Notes: generated by a model not told the origin, from the letters alone. Positions 1 through 9,164 are shown, numbered from the stretch's first letter. The stretch: 18,489 bases of DNA from Candidatus Cloacimonadota bacterium (GCA_021108055.1 JAIORR010000356.1:1-18489); one strand, 5' to 3'. Program-made: numbers and translations.

Positions 1-205
1 ATTGGGATGGTTCTGGTAAAGTTTAGTAACTATAGGAATCAGTACTTCCCCGGAACCAGACACATCATTCACGGTAACATTCCAGGAATAGTCCAATAAC
101 AATCGATACCTTCAGCAGCTCCCAGATCTATTGCTGTTCCAGCCCCAGAGTACCTTGTTACACTTAAATTTCCAATGTTGTTTGTTCCTGAAGATCTTCC
201 AATCT
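1..205 (-). pseudogene. Sorting-domain secreted protein, frameshifted fragment
   Basis: Read on the minus strand, this edge encodes pieces of a secreted FCB-type protein. One frame gives GTNNIGNLSVTRYSGAGTAI and continues to a segment ending CYWTIPGMLP before a stop. A second frame near base 80 picks up as WNVTVNDVSGSGEVLIPIV and then TKLYQNHPN, which runs off the window. The SGSGEVLIPIVTKLYQNHPN type of sequence is the usual lead-in to a NPFNP sorting domain, so the remainder should lie to the left of the window. Restoring one base near 80 would join YWTIPG to NVTVND in one frame. This is therefore either a single frameshift or a sequencing error. Its junction with the cyclase upstream, near 190-210, looks artificial or rearranged. 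The fragment is too short to assign a function. Confidence 0.45.
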
Positions 206-612
206 ACTTTTCCGAAAGACAGACCGATCTTTACAGACAGATCATATTCTCCGAATCTTGATCTTTGCAGCCCTATTTCCCGAAAGATTCTTTGAATGGA
301 AACGGCAGAATGGATAATCGATATTGCATTTGATTTTTGCAAAGGGAAGATCGCAGTAAATGCATCTCCGGCAAAAGTTGAAATGAAACCACCATTTTCA
401 TATATTGCATCTATTGAAGGAGTAAAAATCTTATTAATTATCAAGGTAAGTATTTCGGCACCCTCTTTTCCATTTCGCATTAATGATTGCGTCATTGCCG
501 TGAAACCGGAGATATCAATGAACATTGTGAAAGCTTCAAAATTTCCATTAAATAATTGATTTTTATAATTTTTTAAAATAAATGCAGGCACGAGTTTTTT
601 TATTGTTTTCAC
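112..612 (-). pseudogene. Adenylate/guanylate cyclase-like protein, 5' part only
   Basis: The first roughly 135 codons encode the N-terminal half of a class III nucleotide cyclase domain. FTMFIDISGFTAMTQSL carries the usual first metal-binding Asp, followed by GFISTFAGDAFTAIFP with the second Asp context, and VKIGLSFGKVDWKIF. The matching C-terminal half, expected to contain a YFRGxAIDxCxxAE-like stretch, does not follow. After KVDWKIF the frame becomes nonsense and stops at 112, while another frame reads into sorting-domain sequence. The start is GTG at 612, with AAGAG a few bases upstream; no ATG lies at a plausible position. The gene is disrupted or the sequence is chimeric here. If intact, the family makes cAMP or cGMP, or acts as a catalytically inactive relative; which one cannot be told from half a domain. 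Confidence 0.6.
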
Positions 613-657
613 CTCACTCTTATTATTATTTCGAGTTCAAATGAATTATATTACTAA

Positions 658-684
658 TTTATAAGTATAAATATTTAATGTCAA
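658..684 (-). promoter_or_regulatory. Possible promoter of the cyclase-like gene
   Basis: A perfect TTGACA (679-684) is followed 15 bp later by TATAAA (658-663), a close match to a -10 box. The spacing is slightly short. TAAATT at 17 bp is an alternative -10. The implied start leaves a leader of about 40 bases to the GTG codon. The surrounding 157-bp gap (613-769) is very AT-rich, so chance matches are possible. Confidence 0.35.
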
Positions 685-769
685 TTAATTTATGAATTGG
701 TATTTAATATATTATTTTTAAAATTGTATTATTTAAATGAAGTAAATGCCAAGAAACAACATGCTTTTA

Positions 770-2074
770 TTACATATCCTTAAAACTGAAATTTTCTTCT
801 TCAAATATTTTAATACAAGCATCGACTACATTCTCATCATACAAAATGCCCCTGTTTTTCGATATTTCATCCAGAGCAGATTCCAATCCCAGAGCAGGAC
901 GATATGGTCTGTGCGAAGACATAGCTTCGATAACATCTGCAACGCACAATATCTTTGCTTCGAGAATAATGTTATTACCATCGAGACCATTCGGGTATGA
1001 TGAACCATCTATTTTTTCATGATGTTGAAGCACTGTTTTTGCGATAGGCCAAGGAAAATCAATTGATTTTAAAACTTCATATCCGTCATTTGCATGAGAT
1101 TTTACAATAGTAAATTCCACATCCGACAATTTTCCCGGTTTGCTTAATATTTCTGAAGGAATATGGATCTTGCCAATATCATGAACAAGGGCAGAAATGC
1201 GAATTCCATTTATTTTATCTTCAGAAAGTTTCATCTCTTTTGCAATAGCACAGGCAAGGCAAGCTACTCGTTTCTGGTGACCTGCTGTATAAGGATCTCT
1301 CATTTCAATTGCAGAGACAAGACCATTCACTGTATCTTCCATTAATTTTTGAAGTTTTTCGTTGCTTTTTTTAAGTTTCTCTTCTGTTTCTTTTCTACCT
1401 GTAACATCCCGGATTGTTGCAAGATATGCTTTTTTCTTGTTCCATTCGGTTTCCACAACATGTATTTCTACAATGCATTTTCCTTTTGATCTTCGATTTA
1501 CCTTATGCTCGGTCAATTCGCTGATTGAAAATTTGTATTTAAACTTTTCTCCAATCAATTTTTCCTTTTTTCTTTCAAATAGTACTTCTGCTGCTTTATT
1601 TGCAAAACAAATGTTCCCTTCTTCATCGATAACAACAATACCATCAGTGTTTTCCTGGATCAATTTTCTAAAACGCTCTTCACTTTTTTTCAGTTCTTTT
1701 TCGGAATTGAATTTATAAAACGCAATTTCAAGTGTTGCATTTAAGTCTATATCTTCAAAAGGTTTTACGAGGTATCCGTATGGATTTGTTTTTTTTGCAC
1801 GTTCCAATGTTTTCTCTTCTGCATTTGCAGTTAAGTATACCACGGGTATGTGTAAATCATCGGATATTACTTTCGCTGCATCAATTCCATCCATTTCACC
1901 GTCGAGCACGATATCCATAAGAATCAGGTTAGGATGCAATTCTTTAGCTTTCTCGACAGCTTCTTCACCTGTGGATACTATACCAATTATTTCATAATTA
2001 CTATTGATCAGACTACTTCTGATATCTTCAGCAACTATTCTTTCATCTTCTACTATCAAAATATTTTTTTTCAT
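770..2074 (-). CDS. Response regulator REC-PAS-HD-GYP, probable c-di-GMP phosphodiesterase
   Basis: This 434-residue cytoplasmic regulator has three parts. A receiver domain (about 1-120) has acidic residues E9-D10, phosphoacceptor D54, T82 and K104, so it should be phosphorylated by a histidine kinase not present here. A PAS domain (about 135-228) ends in IRDVTGRKETEEKL, leading into a short coiled linker. An HD-GYP domain (about 250-425) has H298-D299 in VHDIGK and HHEKIDGSSYP at 351-361. HD-GYP enzymes hydrolyse c-di-GMP. The canonical loop is HHExxDGxGYP; here the first Gly of GYP is Ser, so the loop reads SYP, a conservative change that may or may not matter. A GAGGT sequence 8 bp upstream supports the ATG at 2074. 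It lies 206 bp downstream of pilD and is likely transcribed separately. A role in setting c-di-GMP for pilus control is inference from position. Confidence 0.88.
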   Translation of the reverse strand: MKKNILIVEDERIVAEDIRSSLINSNYEIIGIVSTGEEAVEKAKELHPNLILMDIVLDGEMDGIDAAKVISDDLHIPVVYLTANAEEKTLERAKKTNPYGYLVKPFEDIDLNATLEIAFYKFNSEKELKKSEERFRKLIQENTDGIVVIDEEGNICFANKAAEVLFERKKEKLIGEKFKYKFSISELTEHKVNRRSKGKCIVEIHVVETEWNKKKAYLATIRDVTGRKETEEKLKKSNEKLQKLMEDTVNGLVSAIEMRDPYTAGHQKRVACLACAIAKEMKLSEDKINGIRISALVHDIGKIHIPSEILSKPGKLSDVEFTIVKSHANDGYEVLKSIDFPWPIAKTVLQHHEKIDGSSYPNGLDGNNIILEAKILCVADVIEAMSSHRPYRPALGLESALDEISKNRGILYDENVVDACIKIFEEENFSFKDM

Positions 2075-2280
2075 ATTAAATTACCTCGCAATTATTATAC
2101 CATAAAAAGTAATGAAAACAAAAAAAATTATCGCATCTTAACTTATTCATAATTAAGCGTGTTATCTTATATCTGTGAAAATGCATTATTTTGTATTTTA
2201 TTATCTTTTGTGACATAATGGGACATCTTGGACGAATATGGCTCACTATCGAAATAATATTTATAATGAAACTTCGATTA

Positions 2281-3045
2281 TTAAAACAAATTGAGATATA
2301 GATTTAATAAATAATTTCCTGCTACTACATAGAAAAAAGTTCCCAGTATTAAAAAAGGACCGAATGGAAACTCTTTTTCCCGGTCATGCTTTAATATGAT
2401 AAGTATAATAAGCGCCGCAGCGGATGAACAAAATATTGTAAAAACCATGCCTATAATACCCGTAAAACTTCCGATCGCTGTGATTAATTTTATGTCTCCG
2501 CCACCAAGACTGTCTTTCTTTAATATTATCCTGAAAACGTATGCTGTGAAAAGAAATATAATGAATCCCAGAAGTGCACCGGAAATCGAATAAAGCAGGG
2601 TTATATCATTAGAAGGAAATAGCGAAAAAACAATCCCGATGATTATCAATGGAAGAGAAAGGACATCGGGAACGATCTTCTTGAAAAGATCGATAAAGAA
2701 AATTATTATCCCAAATGAAAAGAAAATAATATATTTAACAAAAAGAAATGAGAATCCGAAACGAATAAAGATGAGGATAAATATTATTGGAGTTAATATT
2801 TCTACGAGCAGATAGTGCCAGTGAATAGCATTTCCGCAGCTTTTACATTTTCTTCCCAGGACAATAAAACTAATAATGGGAATATTATTCCAGGGTTTTA
2901 TCTTAACGCCGCACTTGGGGCAATGCGAAGCTGGAAAGACTATCGATTCTTTTCTTGGAATTCTGTAGATACAAACATTAAAGAAGCTTCCAAATGATGC
3001 TCCTGTAATTATTAAAAAAATATATTTGATTAATTGCTCTGACAT
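2281..3045 (-). CDS. pilD: Type IV prepilin peptidase (PilD/GspO, A24 family)
   Basis: This 254-residue polytopic inner-membrane protease cleaves the leader of prepilins after Gly and usually N-methylates the new N-terminus. The N-terminal domain begins GASFGSFFNVCIYRIPR and carries the two CxxC pairs C42/C45 and C67/C70, the zinc-binding tetracysteine of bifunctional enzymes. The A24 aspartates are present as D119 (in FIDLFKKIVPD) and D184 in GGGD. About six further hydrophobic segments follow. Its substrates are probably the pilin and two pseudopilins encoded at 14026-16662. It is the last gene of the pil cluster, 60 bp after pilC. No strong Shine-Dalgarno is visible before the ATG, suggesting weak or coupled translation. 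Length and motifs fit the family fully. Confidence 0.95.
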   Translation of the reverse strand: MSEQLIKYIFLIITGASFGSFFNVCIYRIPRKESIVFPASHCPKCGVKIKPWNNIPIISFIVLGRKCKSCGNAIHWHYLLVEILTPIIFILIFIRFGFSFLFVKYIIFFSFGIIIFFIDLFKKIVPDVLSLPLIIIGIVFSLFPSNDITLLYSISGALLGFIIFLFTAYVFRIILKKDSLGGGDIKLITAIGSFTGIIGMVFTIFCSSAAALIILIILKHDREKEFPFGPFLILGTFFYVVAGNYLLNLYLNLF

Positions 3046-3105
3046 TTGAATAAGAAATGCTCGAGCTGGAAACTATCCAACCCAAGCAAGTTATTATTAA
3101 TCTTT

Positions 3106-4359
3106 TTATTTCATCCCGGAACTGATAGCCAGACCAAGGTTGAATATCGGTAAATATGTGATTATAATGATGAAGCCAACAATCCCAGCCATCAAAATAA
3201 TCAGTATCGGTTCGATCAAAGATGTTAACCTGTCGATAACCGAATCAACGAATTTCTGATGAAACTCGGCAGCTTTTTTCAGCAAACTGTCCATCTCACC
3301 TGTTTCTTCACCGGTAGCTATCAATTGCAGAAGCGTTGATGGAAAAACGTTAGTTTTTTTGAAAGCACCGGCAACACTATAGCCTTCTTTCACCATGATC
3401 CTTGCTTTTCGTACTGCAGATTCGACAACCGCATTCTGAACAACATTCTCCACTAATTCCATTGTTTCCATAATGGGAACACCGGCATACATCAGGATGC
3501 TGAAAGTTCTGGAAAATTTACTCATTATCGAATTTTCCATCAGATTCCCTATTACCGGAAACCTGAGAATTATAGCATCAACAATATACCTTCCCTTATC
3601 TGAAAGATAAAAAAGGAAAAAGCCCATACAAACTGCTAAAACACCCAGGAATGTAAGGAATACATGTTCTCTGACAATATTACTAATTGCGATCGCAGCC
3701 AGAGTGGGACCGGGAAGATCTGCATTAAAACTCTCATAAACACCGGCAAACATAGGAATTATAAAATAGAAAAGAACCCAGACGACAATTATCAAAAATC
3801 CAACAATAAATATCGGATAAGAAAGTGCTGACCATACCTTTCTCTTTGTATCTTCGATCTTCTCAAGGTAAATTGCCAGTTCATCAAAGATCGTGTGAAG
3901 AGTTCCGGAAACTTCCCCTGCTTTTACCAAAGAAATATATAAGGAATTAAAAACTCCAGGATGCAATTCCATAGCTTCCGATAAGCTGAATCCTTTTTTA
4001 ATGTCATTTGCCAGCTTGATAAGAACATTCCTGAATTTTTTATTTTTCTCTTCCTTGCCTAAGTTCGCAAGTGATTTTTCTATTGTAAGTCCCGCCGAGT
4101 ACATTGTAGACAATTGTCTTGTAAAGAAGACAAGAGTTTTTAAGCTGACTCCAGTTCTGATCTTGTATATCGTCAGCATTAACTTATCAAAGAGAGTCAT
4201 TTTACCCTTGAAAGCTCCTTCAGATGTAGATTTCACAGAAATTAATATACTGCCTTCTTTGGTAAGTTTATCGATAGCTTCATCCATGGTAGTAGCTTTG
4301 ATAGTACCCTCTACCCGAAGTCCTTTGGCGTCTTTAACTATATATTGAAAACCTGCCAT
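3106..4359 (-). CDS. pilC: T4P inner-membrane platform protein PilC (GspF family)
   Basis: PilC is the inner-membrane platform on which the PilB and PilT motors act to insert or remove pilin subunits. The 417-residue length is normal. It begins MAGFQYIVKDAKGLRVEG, the conserved N-terminal module, then has two repeated T2SSF domains: the first around TLVFFTRQLSTMYSAGLTIE, the second around FSRTFSILMYAGVPIMETM. Membrane segments follow the first domain (IVGFLIIVVWVLFYFIIP and a second helix) and end the protein (EPILIILMAGIVGFIIIITY). AGAGGAAA lies just before the ATG. It sits 27 bp after pilB, as in most T4P and type II secretion operons. Confidence 0.95.
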   Translation of the reverse strand: MAGFQYIVKDAKGLRVEGTIKATTMDEAIDKLTKEGSILISVKSTSEGAFKGKMTLFDKLMLTIYKIRTGVSLKTLVFFTRQLSTMYSAGLTIEKSLANLGKEEKNKKFRNVLIKLANDIKKGFSLSEAMELHPGVFNSLYISLVKAGEVSGTLHTIFDELAIYLEKIEDTKRKVWSALSYPIFIVGFLIIVVWVLFYFIIPMFAGVYESFNADLPGPTLAAIAISNIVREHVFLTFLGVLAVCMGFFLFYLSDKGRYIVDAIILRFPVIGNLMENSIMSKFSRTFSILMYAGVPIMETMELVENVVQNAVVESAVRKARIMVKEGYSVAGAFKKTNVFPSTLLQLIATGEETGEMDSLLKKAAEFHQKFVDSVIDRLTSLIEPILIILMAGIVGFIIIITYLPIFNLGLAISSGMK

Positions 4360-4386
4360 ATATTTTCCTCTTTGTTATTTACAAAA

Positions 4387-6093
4387 TTAATCTGAAATAG
4401 TGAATTTAATAACTTCATGAATTGTTGTAATTCCCTGTTTCATTTTATGGATCCCGCTTTCATGTAATGTCTGCATTCCGTTTTTGATAGCTGCATCCCT
4501 GATAACATCCTGGTTTTGTCCTTCAAAAATAAGTCTCCGAATGCCAGAATTGACCTCAAGCATCTCAAAAATACCTGTCCTGCCGGAATAACCCGTGTTA
4601 TCACAATGAACGCATCCTTTACCCTTTTTGAACTTTACCTCTTTTACTTCTTCTAAATTCAAGCCTGCATCGATTAGTTCAGATTCCGTAGGATCATAAT
4701 CTGCTTTGCAATGTGGACATATTTTTCTCACGAGTCGTTGAGCCATTACAAGATTTAAAGAAGAAGCAACCAGATATGATGGTACGCCAATATCCAGAAG
4801 ACGGGTTACGGTTGCCGGTGCATCATTAGCATGCAGAGTTGTGAAAACAAGGTGTCCGGTTAACGAAAATTTGATAGAGATATCTGCGGTTTCTTCGTCT
4901 CGTATTTCACCGATAAGAACAATATCCGGGTCCTGTCTGAGAACAGACCGCAAAGAACGGGCAAAAGTAAGATCGATCTTTGCTTTTGTTTCTATCTGCG
5001 TTATACCATCCAACCTGTATTCAACAGGGTCTTCCACTGTTACGATATTAGTTTCTATATCCTTTATTTCTTTTAAGGCAGCATGAAGTGTTGTAGATTT
5101 ACCACTTCCGGTAGGACCGGAAACGATCGTTATTCCATAAGGGCGTCGTATCCATTTCCTGAATAACTTCAGATTTTCACCTGTAAAACCGAGTGTGGTT
5201 AGATTAAATCCGAATTCGCCTTTATCCAGAAGACGCATCACTACTTTCTCTCCTGTAACCGTAGGAACGATTGAAACTCGAACATCAACGCTTTTCAAAG
5301 TGGTTTTAAGTGATATATGTCCATCCTGAGGAAGACGTCTTTCTGCAATGTTAAGTTTGGACATAACTTTAACCAGCGAGACCATTCCTGCATGCAATCC
5401 GATAGGCGGAGACATTACTTCACGCAGTGCACCATCTATCCTGAACCTGACCCTTGTATGTTTTGTCAATGGTTCAATATGGATATCTGTTGCATCCGAT
5501 TTTATCGCTTCGGTAATGATCAGGTTTATCAGTTTTACAACAGGTGCATCTGCTTCTTTCTTCGAATCTATCGTTATTTCATTTTCATCTTCATCTACAG
5601 CCACAAATTCAAAATTACCTACAGCATCTTCTACCTGGGAAGTTGTTCTAATACTTTTGTAATATTTCTCTAATGTATCTGTAAGAACGTTCTCTCCTAT
5701 CAATACAGGAGTAATATTTGTTCCCAGAATTGTTTTCAGACTGTCTTGAATAACTATGTTCTCCGGATCCGTCATTGCAACCATAATAGAAATACCATCT
5801 TTGCGAATGGCTATCACTCTGTTCTGAACGGCAAAAGGCTCCGGTATCAGTTTCACAATCTCAGAATCCAGTTCAAGAAGTTCATTCTCTTCTACAATAT
5901 CATATTCAAGTTGAAAATGAAGTGCTTCCAGAAGATCATTTTCCGAAATATAACCAAGCTTCCTTAAGGTTTCACCTAATTTCAGTCCGAAATTATTCTG
6001 CTTCAGCAAAGCCTCTTTAACCTGTTCATCTGTAATCACCTTATTATGGATCAGTATCTCTCCGATCCTCGAAAATTGCGGATTGAACGACAT
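4387..6093 (-). CDS. pilB: T4P extension ATPase PilB with N-terminal MshEN domain
   Basis: This 568-residue cytoplasmic hexameric ATPase drives pilus extension. An N-terminal MshEN/T2SSE_N domain (about 1-150) starts with two tandem motifs, SRIGEILIHNKVI (8-20) and KLGETLRKLGYI (38-49). Domains of this type bind c-di-GMP in MshE. Here the expected Gly in the first motif is Lys18, so binding is plausible but not certain. The ATPase core has Walker A GPTGSGKST (326-334), the Asp-box region near 350-358, Walker B DPDIVLIGEIRD (388-399) and the His box around 413-422. A zinc tetracysteine (C459, C462, C494, C497) marks extension-type PilB/GspE rather than PilT. AAGGAG precedes the ATG. The gene lies between the Ig-repeat lipoprotein gene and pilC. 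Confidence 0.95.
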   Translation of the reverse strand: MSFNPQFSRIGEILIHNKVITDEQVKEALLKQNNFGLKLGETLRKLGYISENDLLEALHFQLEYDIVEENELLELDSEIVKLIPEPFAVQNRVIAIRKDGISIMVAMTDPENIVIQDSLKTILGTNITPVLIGENVLTDTLEKYYKSIRTTSQVEDAVGNFEFVAVDEDENEITIDSKKEADAPVVKLINLIITEAIKSDATDIHIEPLTKHTRVRFRIDGALREVMSPPIGLHAGMVSLVKVMSKLNIAERRLPQDGHISLKTTLKSVDVRVSIVPTVTGEKVVMRLLDKGEFGFNLTTLGFTGENLKLFRKWIRRPYGITIVSGPTGSGKSTTLHAALKEIKDIETNIVTVEDPVEYRLDGITQIETKAKIDLTFARSLRSVLRQDPDIVLIGEIRDEETADISIKFSLTGHLVFTTLHANDAPATVTRLLDIGVPSYLVASSLNLVMAQRLVRKICPHCKADYDPTESELIDAGLNLEEVKEVKFKKGKGCVHCDNTGYSGRTGIFEMLEVNSGIRRLIFEGQNQDVIRDAAIKNGMQTLHESGIHKMKQGITTIHEVIKFTISD

Positions 6094-6126
6094 TAATTCT
6101 CCTTAAAATATTTACGAAATACTTAG

Positions 6127-7737
6127 TTAGTCGATGTACCTGTTCAGTACAACAGTTACCTGGTTAGTTATTCCGGTACCCAGAATATGTGCCGTAAGAG
6201 TACCACTTGTAGTTCCCGGAGGAATTAGTCCCGGTGCAGGACATTCATATTTATAGAATCTCCAATATTTAATGATCTCTCCATCTACAGAACCATCATT
6301 GTCAGGTCCTGTAATATCGATAAAGTCTTCATAAAATGCAGGATTAGTGGGAGGCATATCAAGCTGTAACACATTTACAGGTACACCGAGAGTACCATAG
6401 AAATTAACTGCCTGGTTATTTATCGGGTTATTCTGCCCGTCTTTGACAGTAACATATACCTTTGGTGATGTTTCTTCATCATGACCCTGCCAGTCAGAAG
6501 GATTATAATACATATCCCAATCTACATGAAATGGAATAATCAACATATCGATGACCGGAAACTGGATAGGCATAATAACAACTTCCTGATCGATAAATGA
6601 CTGTCCCGGTTCGTTGCCGGAAGTTTCTACTTGTATTATCAACGAATCATTAGTATGAAAACCCTCATAATTCAACAATGTATAGGCAACACCTTCCAGT
6701 GAATCTCCGCTGGCATTTTCATTTCCAATGTAAGCAGCAGCTTGAATCGTTGCCCAATCCGGATCATCCGGCAGGGAAAACCAAACTACTGTTTCATGAT
6801 CCACAGGATTACCATACATATCAGTGATAAGTGCAGAACATTCGATCTGCCAGACACCGGCACCCATATCTGTTCCGGAATCATGACCGCCTATCGAGAT
6901 ATCAACTGAATTCGGAGGACCGGCATGAACAACAATATTAGACTTTGTAGCTGCGATCTCTGCTCCTGTAGAATTATAGGTATATGCTTTTAAGCTTGCA
7001 GTTCCGGAAAACTCACCACTGTTTATGGGAACAGATGCATGACCGCCGGCAGAGACAACGCTCACCGAATCTGAACTTGGCCAATAAACCTGGTTATTGA
7101 GGTTCGTTCCTTCCGGAGCATTGACGAATTTGAAATAAACCTGTCTGGGTTCTTCTACAAGATTGCCATTTACATCTTTTAAGCTTACCTGAAAAGTGAA
7201 AGATTCATCTCCACCGGTTCCTGCAACATTGATGTCCACCTGACCGCTTGCATCAAAATGGATAGAATTAACATCTGTAGTAGGGTTAATTTGCGTATCT
7301 AATATCATTACCTGCGTCTGGGTTGTAATAGTCTGAAGAACTTCTTCTTCTTCTTCATTGGTTTCCGTATAATCAACCGATGCAACAATCGACGCTAACC
7401 CGGGAACTCCATCATCCCAGAATTCGACGGAAGCCACGCCGGTGCTGTCTGTTGGATCAAAACCAATAATACTTCCCAGGTTCGATCCGAAATTCACCTG
7501 TTTGTCAACAGCAATAAAATCATCTCTATCCTTTACCAGCACAGAAATGGTAGAAAAAGTGCTATTATCATCATCGGCATAGATCGTATCGGGAACAGCC
7601 CAGATGGTCATTACATAATAATCATTACCTTCACCTCCACCGGTAGGTTCTGTAGCTCTTTTGTCACATGCAGCCAGAATAATCAATGAAATAATTATTA
7701 ACGCTGATGCTATTAACAGGAATTTATTCATTTTCAT
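6127..7737 (-). CDS. Ig-repeat (Big_1-like) lipoprotein inside the pil cluster
   Basis: This predicted lipoprotein of 536 residues starts at ATG 7737. A perfect AGGAGG lies 6 bp upstream and overlaps the pilQ stop codon; the longer frame would begin at TTG before that site. The signal peptide ends in a lipobox, LAAC, with lipidated C24, followed by a Gly/Glu/Thr linker. The rest is beta-rich, with about four Ig-like modules (roughly 45-150, 165-290, 290-405, 415-536). Recurring phrases such as VLVKDRDDF, SLKDVNGNLV, ITDMYGNPVD and VTVKDGQNNPI mark the invasin/Big_1-type strand and turn. It lies between pilQ and pilB with 10 bp and 33 bp gaps, so it is co-transcribed with the machine. It could be an outer-membrane partner of the secretin, a pilotin substitute or a surface adhesin. 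No standard pil gene product matches it, and its function is unknown. Confidence 0.85.
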   Translation of the reverse strand: MKMNKFLLIASALIIISLIILAACDKRATEPTGGGEGNDYYVMTIWAVPDTIYADDDNSTFSTISVLVKDRDDFIAVDKQVNFGSNLGSIIGFDPTDSTGVASVEFWDDGVPGLASIVASVDYTETNEEEEEVLQTITTQTQVMILDTQINPTTDVNSIHFDASGQVDINVAGTGGDESFTFQVSLKDVNGNLVEEPRQVYFKFVNAPEGTNLNNQVYWPSSDSVSVVSAGGHASVPINSGEFSGTASLKAYTYNSTGAEIAATKSNIVVHAGPPNSVDISIGGHDSGTDMGAGVWQIECSALITDMYGNPVDHETVVWFSLPDDPDWATIQAAAYIGNENASGDSLEGVAYTLLNYEGFHTNDSLIIQVETSGNEPGQSFIDQEVVIMPIQFPVIDMLIIPFHVDWDMYYNPSDWQGHDEETSPKVYVTVKDGQNNPINNQAVNFYGTLGVPVNVLQLDMPPTNPAFYEDFIDITGPDNDGSVDGEIIKYWRFYKYECPAPGLIPPGTTSGTLTAHILGTGITNQVTVVLNRYID

Positions 7738-7743
7738 TATATC

Positions 7744-7749
7744 CCTCCT
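7744..7749 (-). promoter_or_regulatory. Ribosome binding site fixing the lipoprotein start
   Basis: On the minus strand AGGAGG overlaps the last bases of pilQ (TAGGAGG) and sits 6 bp before ATG 7737. This places the true start seven codons inside the longest frame and suggests translational coupling with pilQ. Confidence 0.8.
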
Positions 7750-9148
7750 ATTCAACAATTTTTTCTTTTATCAATTTCTTCTCAAGCCGTTCATCGATGT
7801 CGAGTTCTACATTATGATCTTCAGCTGTAACAACTCGAGGAGTGATCTCAATAATAAGATCGTAATTTTCTATTTCTTCATATACATGCTGGAATAATTT
7901 CCCGATAAGCGGAAGATCTCCGAGAAGAGGGAGTTTATTCGTTTTCTTGGTAATGGTTGAAGATAATAGACCGCCGACGATGATCTTTTTCCCATTTGGT
8001 ACTGTTACTGTGGAAGTTATTGTTCTTATTTTTGTTCTGGGAATGTACCCTCCCACAAGTTCGGTTACCGAGCTTACTTCCGGTTCAATTCTTGTAGTTA
8101 TCTGATCGTCTTTATTTACCGTGGGTTTAATTCTAAGTTTGATACCTACTTCTTCACGTTCGACCTGAACCTGATGTTCTTCATCTTCTACCACAAAGGG
8201 AACGATCTCACCAATATGTATAAAGGCTTCTTCCCCATTTAAAGCAGTTATCCTTGTATCTGTAAGAAGTTTAGCAGCATTATTTTCCAGCAGCCAGTTT
8301 ATAGTAATATCAAAAGCTGTCATCTGCCTGCTGAAATGCCCGATTTCATCCCAGCCTCCCATTCTCTGGAAATATTGATCTTCCGGTAATTCTCCAAGTG
8401 GCGAGAGATTACCATGTGGTGTTGCTCCTTCTTCATCGTTATAATTATAAGGTAAACCAAATCCATTTTCAGTCATCACATCTTCTGCCAGTATCGTAGT
8501 CAGCGAACTGAGCCTTGACCAATCGATACCGATCTTTTTTGCATCTCGCATAGAAACTTCGATCAGGCGTGCACGAATTTCAATTTGCTTTTGCGGTACA
8601 TCGATCTCTTCCAGTTTTTTGGTTATTTCGGCAAAAGTTTCCGGGTTTGCTCGAAGAAGAATTGTATTCTGTCCTTCGATAGCAACGCATTCACCGGGCA
8701 TTATTTCAAATGCTTTTGTGATCTTCTCGACATCTACATAGTTGAGGTTGATGATATATGTTCTTTCACCTATTTCTTCTTCAATACGTGCTTTTTCACC
8801 TACAATAAATGTTTTATCCCCTACCAGTCGATATGAAAGACCGATCGATTTAACGACCAGAGCCAAAGCTTGTTCAACAGGAACATCTTTCAAGTGGATC
8901 GTGATCTTCCTTTCTTCAGCATCTTCTTTATCTTTTGAAGCAATATCCATTGCCAGAACAATGTTGCAGTCACTCAGCCGGGCCATAGTAGAAATAATAT
9001 GAGCAATTGAAGCATCTTCCGCATCGATAGTAATTTTTTTGTTTAGAAGATCCTGTGTTTTTTCCACTGCAAAAAGACCTACTGAAAGAAATATCAGAAT
9101 GGAAATCCCTATAATGATCTTGGGTAGGTACAAATTAGATTTTTTCAT
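7748..9148 (-). CDS. pilQ: T4P outer-membrane secretin PilQ
   Basis: PilQ forms the outer-membrane gated ring through which the pilus passes. The protein has 466 residues, much shorter than proteobacterial PilQ (about 700) because the N-terminal AMIN domains are missing. After a signal peptide (MKKSNLYLPKIIIGISILIF onward, cut near residue 27) comes an STN/N0-like domain (ITIDAEDASIAHIISTMARL and VPVEQALALVVKSIGLSYRL). An N1-type domain follows (YIINLNYVDVEKITKAFEIM, VPQKQIEIRARLIEVSMRDA). The secretin core ends in the signature VPNGKKIIVGGLLSS, then LPLLGDLPLIGKLFQ and LIIEITPRVV. A strong AAGGAG precedes the ATG. pilP lies 16 bp upstream, consistent with the known PilP-PilQ contact. No separate pilotin gene is recognisable nearby. 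Confidence 0.93.
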   Translation of the reverse strand: MKKSNLYLPKIIIGISILIFLSVGLFAVEKTQDLLNKKITIDAEDASIAHIISTMARLSDCNIVLAMDIASKDKEDAEERKITIHLKDVPVEQALALVVKSIGLSYRLVGDKTFIVGEKARIEEEIGERTYIINLNYVDVEKITKAFEIMPGECVAIEGQNTILLRANPETFAEITKKLEEIDVPQKQIEIRARLIEVSMRDAKKIGIDWSRLSSLTTILAEDVMTENGFGLPYNYNDEEGATPHGNLSPLGELPEDQYFQRMGGWDEIGHFSRQMTAFDITINWLLENNAAKLLTDTRITALNGEEAFIHIGEIVPFVVEDEEHQVQVEREEVGIKLRIKPTVNKDDQITTRIEPEVSSVTELVGGYIPRTKIRTITSTVTVPNGKKIIVGGLLSSTITKKTNKLPLLGDLPLIGKLFQHVYEEIENYDLIIEITPRVVTAEDHNVELDIDERLEKKLIKEKIVE

Positions 9149-9164
9149 ATATTCTCCTTTTATA

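Noticed and set aside
296..559. Plus-strand open frame opposite the cyclase
   Set aside because: It is the antisense shadow of a conserved cyclase domain and has no family features.
2094..2099. Perfect TATAAT before the HD-GYP gene
   Set aside because: It lies only 20 bp from the ATG, so transcription would start in the ribosome binding site, and no good -35 box is present.
2120..2157. Hairpin CTTAA...TTAAG followed by eight T on the minus strand, as terminator of the pil operon
   Set aside because: The stem is entirely AT with a bulge and the T-run begins 9 bases after it; too weak to call.
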